A stretch of 64,000 bases of DNA from Strix aluco (taxonomy: Eukaryota; Chordata; Aves; Strigiformes; Strigidae), in contig NC_133954.1 in NCBI RefSeq assembly GCF_031877795.1, positions 8,337,256 through 8,401,255 of the forward strand, written 5' to 3'. Under the pieces are notes generated by a model, which was not told where the DNA came from, did no database searches, and was given only the letters and a program-made list of their open reading frames with translations. The stretch's first letter is position 1. Each line of letters begins with the position of its first letter. Position numbers and translations under genes: made by a program. Shown here in pieces: positions 21,851-34,200 of the stretch.

Positions 21851-22577
21851 CCCCACTGGTTGTCACCCTCCGGCCACCACCACCGGCTGCCCAGGCCGGC
21901 TCGGCTCCGTCCCTCCCGCAGGGCTTCGCAAGGAGAAAGGACTCGGACTGGAGTTTATTTAAGGGAGATGCAAGGACCCTGTTTAATTGCAGCCTGAAGG
22001 CTTGTGGCACCCCAGGGACAGATGGGGAGCCCCCGAAGCTGACCGGTTCATACTGGGATGAGGATGCTCACCCCAGCTCGGCCGCTTGCCGCGGACCACC
22101 AGAGCCCATCGTTCACCCAGCTCTGCCCCAAGCACGATGGCCCTGATCCCGATCCCCTCCTGCCCGTCACTCCTGTGGGGACAAAACCAGGGGACCCCCT
22201 GCTCCTCTCCCAAGCCCAAGGGGCCGCGTGGCCACAGGCAGAGCACTCACGCCACGTCCTTGCCAGCAGTCACCCCCAAACCAGGGGACGTGACGCTTCC
22301 CTGCCCCAAGGGAACAACGCCATGGGCAAAGTCCCTGCTGAGCTGCCTCCACGGGGAGCTTGGAGGGCTCTGGGCTTCCCAGGAGGAGCCGTATTCCCGC
22401 TCGCATCCAGGAATCGCTCCCTGCTCCCGGAAAGGGAGACCCGACCATGGACCACGGTGCCGGAGCCGCCGCCGTGGGCAGCCGCCGCAGCCGATCTGGC
22501 AACCCCGGTGTTTGTTCGGGTTGGTGGAAGCTGAGCCTTTAGTCGGCTCTTGCGACTGCTGATAATTAACTGCTGTT

Positions 22578-22583
22578 AATAAA
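22578..22583 (+). terminator. PRR15L poly(A) signal AATAAA
   Basis: AATAAA lies about 730 bases after the PRR15L stop, and no earlier canonical signal is seen. Confidence 0.6.
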
Positions 22584-22599
22584 CCAGGTCTGGAAGCAA

Positions 22600-23670
22600 T
22601 GGCAGCTCAGGGGCGCGGGCAGGGCGGGGAGAGCTCAGCGGACCCCCCGGCCCCCCGCCTGGCAGGGTCGCAGGGCTGTGGGTCCCTTCTGCCACCCCGG
22701 TGGGGAGCAGCGCCGGCCGCCACCAACGCAGGGACTCCCCGACCCCGCGGAGGTGGGGGGACACGCGGGGGTGGCCGCCACCAGGCGCTGCCAGCCCGGG
22801 GTGCCCTCCCGCAGAGCAGGGTGCGCCGTGCCTGAAGTCAACAGCAGCCACCACTTCCCAGCTATTACAAAAGCCGGATGGTGCCAAGCGCCAGAGTCCA
22901 ACCCCCCACCCCATCTGCGGCACAAACCCTGTGCCAGGGCGGCCCGGCCCCCGCCGGCCCCCGCCCCTCCGTTCTGTTTGCTCACAGGCTGCTCTTTGTC
23001 CGGGCTGGGCAGCGCCGGAGGGATCCTGCCCGAGAGGGAAGGGAGGGAGCGGGGAGGAGGAGAGCTGTCAGCACCCAGCTGGTGCCAATCGGCTCATTAC
23101 GCCCATCGTGGTGGTATCTGGCCTCCCCGCCACGCTCCTACTGCCAGGATGGGTGGAGACCTGCCAGCCCCAGCCCCTTCCTGGGACATCAAGCTGCCAC
23201 CTCACGCTGTCCCCTCGAGGTGACACCGGAACCCACCCGTCCCACCACGGCAGCTCGTCCCTTAGAGATGAGCACAGCCACGAGGGACCAAGGCCACCGA
23301 GCGGGTCACAAGGTGTGTGACGACCCCCACAGACAGCCCAACCTGGCTCCCTCCATCTCAGCACCAACTGAGCCACCAGCACCTCCCGCTGCCACCCCAC
23401 CGCAGGGTTTTTTCCCAGCACGGGACAGCCGGGAACCCACCAGGGGAACCCACGGCAAAGCCTCGGGGCACCATCCTGCCCCGAGAGCCAGTGACTGGGA
23501 GAGCAAACACGGAGCTGGGGGGGTGAAGGTTATCGGGGCTGGGTTCCACTGGGATGTGGCCCAGCGGAGCGAGAGCTGCCAGCACCTTCTGCCGGCTCCG
23601 TGGGCCAAGCTCTGTCTGCTGGAGAGCGTCGTGTGGGTAAATATTAACCCAAACGCACGGCTCCGCGCCG
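22600..23670. other. intergenic gap between PRR15L and PNPO
   Basis: GC-rich unique sequence between two convergent poly(A) signals. The open frames overlap each other in several phases and match nothing I know. I see no gene. Confidence 0.55.
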
Positions 23671-23677
23671 ATCGGGA

Positions 23678-23683
23678 TTTATT
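23678..23683 (-). terminator. PNPO poly(A) signal
   Basis: TTTATT on the plus strand reads AATAAA on the minus strand, about 600 bases past the expected PNPO stop. Confidence 0.6.
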
Positions 23684-23828
23684 TTTTCCAAGCTCTGACA
23701 GGCAGCTGCGGGGGGAACAGGGAGCGGCGCCCACCTGTGCCCCCCCGAACACACAGGCTGAGGGTTGGGGTCCCATCAGTGCGCCGGTGGCAACGCACAG
23801 GGCCAGCCCCGAACACTGGTGACACGGT

Positions 23829-23912
23829 GGTGACATTAAAGCTGCAATTCAATAAGTTACTGCACAGACTGGTGACATTAAAGCCGCGATTCAATAAGTT
23901 ATGGCACAGACG
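23829..23912. repeat. 42-bp tandem duplication in the PNPO 3' UTR
   Basis: Two adjacent units, 23829-23870 and 23871-23912, each start GGTGACATTAAAGC and contain ATTCAATAAGTTA. They differ at a handful of positions. The units are AT-richer than their surroundings. Confidence 0.9.
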
Positions 23913-24281
23913 GGGCACGCTGCACGGTTCTAGCTGAAACACGAGGCACCGGCAGCGGCAGGACACGGGCAGGGGGTTCGCTGGGGTCTTTCTTGGTCCC
24001 TCCACAATCATTCACGTGATTAATTAACCACCAGCGGTCGCTCCCCACGTGCTGGCGAGGGGGAGCAGCTGGTCTCTGGGGACCCACCTGCGGCTCTCGC
24101 CCACCCCACGGGAAGCGAAGGGAGACGAGGGTCTCTGGGGCTGGACCGGAGCCCCCCACCAGCACGTGTCTCCCGGGGAAGGGCAGAGCGAGACCAGCCC
24201 TGTTTCCCGGGCACAATGGGGGACAGGTTTGGCACAGGTGATACTCCGATCGGGCGAATGCAGCCAGAGACACCAGCAGCC

Positions 24282-26838
<2,557 letters not shown>

Positions 26839-27060
26839 CCCGGCGGCGGCCGACGGGAGCCGAGCGGAGCCAAACCCCGCAGCGCCCCCCCCCCCCCCCC
26901 CCCCCCGCGGCGTGGCACGGCCCGGCCACACCCCCCGGGACAGCCAATGGGAAGCGGGAGGCGGGGCCAAGGCGGGGCGGGGCCAAGGAGCTCTGGCAGC
27001 CAATTGGAGGGGACGGGGGGCGGGAGTGGACCCGGAAGTGGTGTCGGGGCTGTAAACAGG
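26839..27060. promoter_or_regulatory. bidirectional promoter of PNPO and the BEN-domain gene
   Basis: The PNPO ATG (minus) and the BEN-domain gene (plus) are divided by a short CpG-rich stretch with GGGCGGGG boxes and CCAAT at 26944 and 27000. The 27000 site is CCAATTGG, so it reads both ways. I infer that one island serves both genes. Confidence 0.65.
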
Positions 27061-27587
27061 GACATGGGGGGGCCCGTGAAGGTACAACGTCCCCGGGGGG
27101 CGGGGACAGGGGACACAGCGAGGGGATGGGGGGACAGCGGCTGGGGGGACACTGGGGGGGATATTTGGGCCTGGGAGGATGGTGACAAGGGGCTGGGAGA
27201 TGGGGGGGGACAGAGATTTGGGGACAGGGAAGGGGGGGCAAGACATGGGGCTGGGAGACACTATGGACAGGGCGGGGGAGGGCCGGGACTGAGGGGACAG
27301 GGGCCTGTGGGGCAGGGAGGTGGGGACAGGCGGGTGGCGGGCAGGGGACCTGCCAGGGGGGACACTGGGGACAGGCAGGGCCCTGGGGGTGGGGGGAATG
27401 GGGACAGAGAGGGGACACGGCAGGGACGAGGGGAGGTGGGTACGGGGTGGGCAGGGAGCACAGGATGAGGCAGGGGGGTGCTGGGGGGCCACCCCGTGTC
27501 CCCCCGCCAGGTCCCCTCTGAGCAGGAGGGGGGTCCCGCGGCCCCGGCGAGGCGCCCGGGGGCTGGTGCGCCCTGACGCTGGCACCG

Positions 27588-29762
27588 ATGGCCGATGGCG
27601 GGGCCGAGCCCTGGGACGAGGACGAGCACTGGGGGGGCCAGGACCCCGCAGCCCCGCAGCCCCCCACACCCAGCCCGGGCCACGGCAGGTACGGGTTGGG
27701 GGCAGTGGCACGTCCCTGTGCCAGCACCGGTGGCACCGCCGTGTCCCCAAACTGAGGAGGTGGCTGTGACCCCCAAGGGCCCAACGCTGACCTCGTCCCC
27801 CGCTCCGTGTCCCCAGGGCCCTCCTGCTCGCTGAGGACATCACAGCCAGGAAGAGACCCCGGCTGTGCTCAGGGTCCCAGGCCAGCCCCAGCCACCCGCG
27901 GGGACCGGAGAGCCCCTGGGAGCTGGGGGGTGCCGAGGGGGGCTGGGGGCCGCGGGCGGGCAGGGTGACGGGGCTGTACGCCCGACTGCTGCGGGAGCTG
28001 GAGGTGGAGGTGGCGGAGCTGCAGCGGGCGCTGGCAGCCCGGGACGAGGCCGTCCTGCACCGTGACCGCCGTATCCGGCAGCTGGAGCTGGAGAACCGGC
28101 AGCTCCGGAGCCACGTCCGCAGCCTGGAGGAGGAGAACGACCTGCTCTCCTCCGGGGGTGGCTGCGGGGGACCTTTGGCCACCGCTGCCACCACTGCCAC
28201 TGCCACCAGGACGCTGCTGGCGGCGGGCACCGGCTGCATTGGTAACGGCAGCGGGCGGGCGGGGTGTCCCCGCTGTGGGCTGCGAAGGGGACGCAGTTTG
28301 TTGGGTGGCGCTGGGACAGATGAGGGTGAGTGGGGACGGAAGGGGACAGGGACAGGCTGCTCGGGCTGTGGGGGACAGAGGGGAGCTGCCCGGTCCCCCC
28401 CCCCTTGCCCAGGGACAGGGTCTGTCCCACGACTGAGCCCCCACCGTGTCCCTGCAGGTGTCAGCGACAGCAACATCCAGTTCCTCAAGGGGCTCGTGGG
28501 GTTGCTGGAGAGTGATGCCACCGCGCAGGTGGGTCTTGGTCCCCACAGGGTGGGGGTCTGGGGACAGCTCTGCCCCTGTGTCCCCAACCCACGCAGCTCC
28601 TCACCCCACAGAGGCTGGGCACCAGCCTGGCCCCGGCCCCCAGCAGCGCTGGGCTGAGCGGGACACCCGTGCCCAGCCAACCCTGCTCTGTCCCTGCAGG
28701 TTGGGGGGCTCCAGCCCTTCTCCTCTCCCAGCCCTGGGGAGCAGGGCTGCGCCCCGGCCGATGTCCCACGGAGCCCCCTGGCCTGGCAGCTGCAGGCAGA
28801 GCTGCCCAGCGGCTTCCCCCCCTGCCTGGGCACAGAGGAGGGAGCTGGCAGCCCGGCCGTGCTCACCGACACAGCCTGTCTCTGGGAGGAGAGCGGAGGG
28901 GACACGCTGCCTGATGGCACCCCGCTCTGGGCCTCACCTGTCGAGGTGTGTTGGGGCCAGCTGGGGCTCATGGGGTCCCACCAAAGCTGCCAAGGTCCCA
29001 CCAGAGACCTGGGGTCCCACCAAGGGTCCAGGTGTCCCACCAAAGCTCCTGGGGTCCCACCAGGGATCTGGGGTCCCACTAAAGCTCCTGGGGTCCCACT
29101 GGGCACAGTGCAGTGGTTGGAGCAGAGGGGACAAGGGGGTTTCCCCAGCACACAGGAGAGGTGGCCCAGAGGGTCCTCAAGGGATGCAGGGGGTCAGGAT
29201 ACCCCAGGGGAGCCCCGGGAGGGAGCAGGGGGGTCCCCAGGCTCCATCCAGGACACAGACGAGAGCTCTCCTCCTCGCCACAGGAGAACGGGAGGCCCAA
29301 ACTGGAGCTGGTCCCCAACTCGGGGGTCTACATCACCCACCCGCAGCTGGACGACCTCTCGCAGGTCTCCACCACCAAGCCCAAGCTCATGACCCGGCGG
29401 CTGCTCGATTACTTCTTCTCACGGGAGACGCTGGCCCGGTCCTCGGCCACGGGGCAACGCATCGCCCACAACAACACCACCATGGAGCGGCCCCTCCGCC
29501 TGCCCGTGGCCGTGGTCAACGCCATCAAAGGTAAAGGACGGGGTGGGACGGGGTCCCTCGTCCCTTCCCGGTGCTACGTCGACCACGGTGGTGGGTCAGG
29601 AAAAGCCACGGTGCCACCCACGAAGGGGGTCGTGTCCCGCTCCACCCCGCAGAGTACGTCACCAAGATGTGCGGCCGCGGCTGCAACTTCAACGCCGTCA
29701 TCAACAGCAAGTGCGGCACGTCCCGGCGGGCCGTCAAGAAGATGGTCGTGAAGATGGAGTGA
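27588..29762 (+). CDS. BEN-domain protein with N-terminal coiled coil, ortholog not recognised
   Basis: Six exons join in perfect phase: 27588-27688, 27817-28241, 28458-28528, 28700-28945, 29284-29530 and 29653-29762, giving 399 aa. Residues 1-80 are acidic and proline-rich with a basic patch (ARKRPRL). About 85-145 is a leucine-heptad coiled coil (LYARLLRELEVEVAELQ, then IRQLELENRQL). A Ser/Pro-rich linker follows. About 282-399 is a BEN domain (LVPNSGVYITHPQLDDLSQ, KLMTRRLLDYFFSRETLA, NAIKEYVTKMCGRGC) ending KMVVKME. BEN domains bind DNA and act in transcriptional repression, so a nuclear, dimeric DNA-binding repressor is a reasonable inference. It lies between PNPO and SP2, where I know of no human protein-coding gene. 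The domain call is firmer than any gene name. The ATG choice is the first in frame in its exon, with G at +4; an upstream exon is possible. Confidence 0.85.
28955..29110. repeat. short minisatellite in a BEN-gene intron
   Basis: Five to six units of about 25-27 bases are built on GGGGTCCCACCAAAGCTCCT. Confidence 0.75.
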
Positions 29763-30131
29763 GCTGAGACCCACGGGATGGCCACGGCCCTCCGGCCACA
29801 CTGGGCTGGGGAGGGGGGACGAGCCCGGACCCCTCCGGTGCCGCAGACGGGGACAGGTAGGGACACTCCAGGGACGGCGGGATCGCGTCCTCGTGCTTGC
29901 GGAGGGGCTGCGGCTGGAGGATTCCCCCGGCTGGCTCAGCCCCGCGTCCCCACGGGGGAAAAGCCGCGGTCGCGGGTGCTGGGTGGGGTGAGGGACGCTC
30001 GGGGTGCCGGGGAGTCCCTGGGCGCAGGGGGCAGAGCCGGCGGCTGAGCTGCTCCCGCACGCAGCAGCGGCTCCACTCGACGGGCTCAGGGCCGTTTTCT
30101 TGTAAATAAGTTCGTATTTGGGATTCCTGTA

Positions 30132-30137
30132 AATAAA
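30132..30137 (+). terminator. poly(A) signal of the BEN-domain gene
   Basis: AATAAA lies about 370 bases after the stop. It faces the SP2 poly(A) signal only ~210 bases away. Confidence 0.7.
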
Positions 30138-30346
30138 CCCCACTGTCTTTCGGCTGGAGAAGGGCGGCCGCTCGCCCTCCCTGCAGCCGCCCCGAGCGTT
30201 TCGCCCTCAGCTCTTCACCACCGTTGTTGGCGCAGCCCCGGTCGCGCCGGTGCCCGGCCCAGCACCACGGCTCGCACCGTGCCGGCCCGGGAAGGAAAGG
30301 ACCCTCGGCGGCACACGCTGCACTGGATTTGCCTCTGGTGACTAAA

Positions 30347-30352
30347 TTTATT
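30347..30352 (-). terminator. SP2 distal poly(A) signal
   Basis: TTTATT on plus reads AATAAA on minus, about 880 bases past the SP2 stop. The AT-rich DNA from 30350 to 31230 fits a long SP2 3' UTR. Confidence 0.6.
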
Positions 30353-31231
30353 TAGCAAGGAAAGCTCCCGGCTGACTCCACACCGGCCAACCAGTTACAG
30401 TTAATAAAGTCTAACAGATCTGTCACGTAATCCAGAAAACAACCTCGGGCAGTTACAACTAAAAAATAAAGTGGATTTGTTTAATTTAAAAGCTCAAAAA
30501 TAACAAGCCATATGTTCTTTAAACATGTAGTAAACACAAAAGCAATATAATCTATGATACAATGTACACTATACACAGTGGGGATGGCGGGCAGCACACG
30601 GGGGAGGAAAAAGGGGCTGAAGTCCCAAAATTCAAAAGGAAACGCCACGTGACTTGGAAACGGAAACGTAGGGAGAGAGAAAAAAAAAAAAAAAACCAAA
30701 ATGTCTTCAGTATTGGAAATGAAACGTTAGGAGAAAAGGGAGGCAAGAAGATGGGCAGCATCTTACAGAGAAATTAAATAAAAGATTTAAAAAAGCACTC
30801 ACGATACACAGTGTTCGTAATCGGGAGCGGGGAGCGTAAGGCAACGATCTCCATAGAAAAAAGGGACCTTCCAAAGGGGGTTATATAGATATTTATAGCT
30901 ATTTATAGACTTTAAATATAAAGTAGGAATGTGCTGTGGAGCCTCTCCCGGGCCCGCCCGCACCGGAGCGTCCCGTCCCCTCTCCGTGCTCGGCTCCTGC
31001 GTGGCCGGGAGATGTTTCACCGGGCTCCGGGCCACCAGCCAGTGGCGCTGGGGGTCCGCGGGCCCCTCGCACCCTTCACAAAGGGTTTCTTCTGCGGGGG
31101 GGGGGCGCGGGGGGACAGAGGAAGGGCAGGAGGACGTCCCCGAGGGCTCCTCTCCTCGTGCGGCATCGCAGGCGGGTGCCCTGGCGGGGTCTGTCAGCGG
31201 TCAGGGAGGGGTGGGGGGGCAGCGCCCGGCC

Positions 31232-34200
31232 CTACAAGTTCTTGGTGACGAGGTGGGTTTTGTAGTGCTTCGTCAGGTGGTCGCTCCGCATGAAGCGTTT
31301 CTGGCACTGTGCGCACTCGAATCGCTTGTCACCTGCAGGGGAGAGCGGCGGCCGTCAGGGGGGGCAGCCGGCACGGCCCCGGCAGCCCCGTCACCAACCT
31401 TCATCACAGACTCATCTGGGTTGGAAAAGACCCTGAAGCTCCTCCAGCCCAACCATGAACCTCACCCTGACCGTTCCCAACTCCACCAGATCCCTCAGCG
31501 CTGGGTCAACCCGACTCTTCAACCCCTCCAGGGATGGGGACTCCCCCCCTGCCCTGGGCAGCCCATTCCAACGCCCAACAACCCCTTCTGCAAAGAAATC
31601 CTTCCTAAGAGCCAGTCTGACCCTGCCCTGGCGCAGCTTGAGGCCATTCCCTCTCGTCCTGGTGCTGGTTCCTTGGCTCAAGAGACTCATCCCCCCTCTC
31701 TGCACCCTCCTTTCAGGGAGTTGCAGAGGGCCAGGAGGTCTCCCCTCAGCCTCCTCTTCTCCAGACTAAACCCCCCCAGTTCCCTCAGCCGCTCCCCATC
31801 AGACCTGTGCTCCAGACCCTGCACCAGCTCCGTTGCCCTTCTCTGGACACGCTCGAGTCATTCAATGGCCTTTTTGGAGTGAGGGGCCCAAAACTGAACC
31901 CACTCATCGAGGGGCGGCCTCACCAGTGCCGAGCACAGGGGTCAGATCCCTTCCCTGTCCCTCCTGGCCACCTATTGCTGATACAGGCCAGGATGCCATT
32001 GGCCTTCTTGGCCACCTGGGCACACTGCTGGCTCATTACCAATCCCCCCCAGGTCCCTCTCTGACTGGCAGCTCTCCAACCACTCCTCCCCAAGCCTGTA
32101 GCGCTGCTGGGGGTTGTTGTGGCCGATCCCTTGCATCCCCTAAACCAGCGGAGACATCCCCGGATGACAGTGACCCCCCCCAGTATCAGATCCCCTCTGC
32201 AGCTGCTCCACCCCAGCCCCTTCCCACATCATCTCTGCCACCACCATCACCTGGAGAGCCCAAAGGCAGCACAACCCTCCTCACCAGGTTCTCCAGTCCC
32301 TCCCAGTAACTCAGTTAAACCCCAAGGACAACTTGCACTGGCCCAAAATCACCCCAGTCCTGGGCTCAGCACATCCCCTTGGCTCTCTCACAAGGCTCAG
32401 GACCCCGCACGGGATTTGAGGGCCACCTGGGGGAAAGAGGGAAGGAGCCACGCCGCGCCCCGCAGACCTGTGTGCGTGCGAGCGTGCCGCTGCAGCTCGT
32501 CGCTGCGTGTGAAGCGCTTCCCGCAGAAGACCCAGTTGCAGACGAAAGGGCGCTCGCCCGTGTGCAAGCGCACGTGAGCGCGCAGCAGCGAGGTCTTACG
32601 GAAGGTCCTGCCGCACTCGGGGATGTGACAGATGTGCTTCTTCTTCCCTGGGTCGCCCGGCCTGGCGAGGAAAACCGGGGTTTAGAGCCTTGGAGATGGG
32701 TGCCGGTGGCACAGGGCTGCCCCTCTCCGTCTCTGCGCTCACCTCTTCTCCCCGTCCTTGCAGTTGGGGCAGGTACAGGCCATCCGCCGCCTCTTCTCCC
32801 CGGGTTGAATCTCTCCGGACAGCGCTTGCTCCATCTGGAGTTGGATCTGAGTCGGGCTTAGGCCGCTGATGGTCAGGTTGTTGCCGGATACGTTCTGCAC
32901 CGTCAGCTGCTGCTGCCCTGGGGAGGAAAAGCGGGGAGTCAGGATTTGCCCCTCCGCTCCCGGCGGGGCCGTGCCCGCGCGCCGCTGCCCAACGCGTCCG
33001 TCCATGCTCCTCGCGCGGGTCCTGCCAAAACCCCTCCAGACGTTTCCTGGAAGGAAAAACCCCCCCGCCCCAACCCCTCCCCACCCCGTGTGCGGGACGG
33101 GACACCCCAAATCTCGACAGCCCCAGCCCTGCATGCAGCACTGCCACAGCCCCCCTGCCCCGCCACGTGCTGGTCCCCAAGCGGGGCTGGTAAGTCCCTT
33201 TTTTCTGAATATACTGTGCGGTTTTTCAAAGTTTTTGGTTTGACCCTTCGGGGTGGGGAAATGACCAAAGAGGAAACAAAAAAGAAACTTTGAAAAAACG
33301 TGCAATATATTGACCAAAAAAATGGGACTTACCCCGGACCCTAAGGGCCGCTCCACGCTCGGGCGCTCACGGAGGCGGCAGCCTGGGCCTTGCACAGCAC
33401 CCGGCAGCCGTGACAGGGGCTAGAAAGAAGAAGATGGGGTCAGCGTCAGCAAGCGGGGAAGGAGGAGGAGGAGGAGGAGGAGTGGGATCTGACAGCAGAA
33501 CGAAGAAGGGGTGACTACAGAGAGGGAGGATGGGATCGGGGGCGCAGGCAGAGCAAAGGTGCCACCACATCCATGGGAAGGGGAAGTGTGAAGCCGAGGG
33601 TTGGGGCAGCCCTTTGGCAGCACCGCGAGCCCCGTGGCCGCTCGGGCACATCCTAGTTGAGCCCAGGCTGAGACCCGACTCAATTTGTTTCATTCACAGG
33701 CAGCAGCCAGCAGGTCCTACCGGTCCCTTTCGCAGCCGGGGCTGTGGCGGGGCCCCCGCCAGCCTTGCGGCGCGTTGCGGGCAGCAGCGCAGACAGCACC
33801 CAAATCTGCCCGTGGCATCTCGCCGACGCTCGCGGCTGGCCCCGGATTTACACGTCAAGCAGCAATTAAAAACCCCCTTAAAAGCAACCCCAGCGAGGAC
33901 GGCGGCCTGCTGCGGAGCACGAAACCACGCTGGCCCGGGTTTTATGCTGACATCGTTTAGTCAAGCAAGAAAGAACAGCTTCCGACTGCAAAACCGAGCC
34001 GGGCCTCCTGCCCGGTTCTTGCTGAGAGAGAAACCACCGCGCGGCAGCAGGTCTTTCTGGATCAGAAAGCAGATAAAACTTCCCTCAGACACAGCTTCCG
34101 CCCCTCGACTGCCCCAGGACTGGGCTGGGGAAGGTTTTCTGGGCAGGAGGGGAGGACAGAGCGGCCACCAGGAGCCGGTGACATGGGGGCAGGCGGGCAG

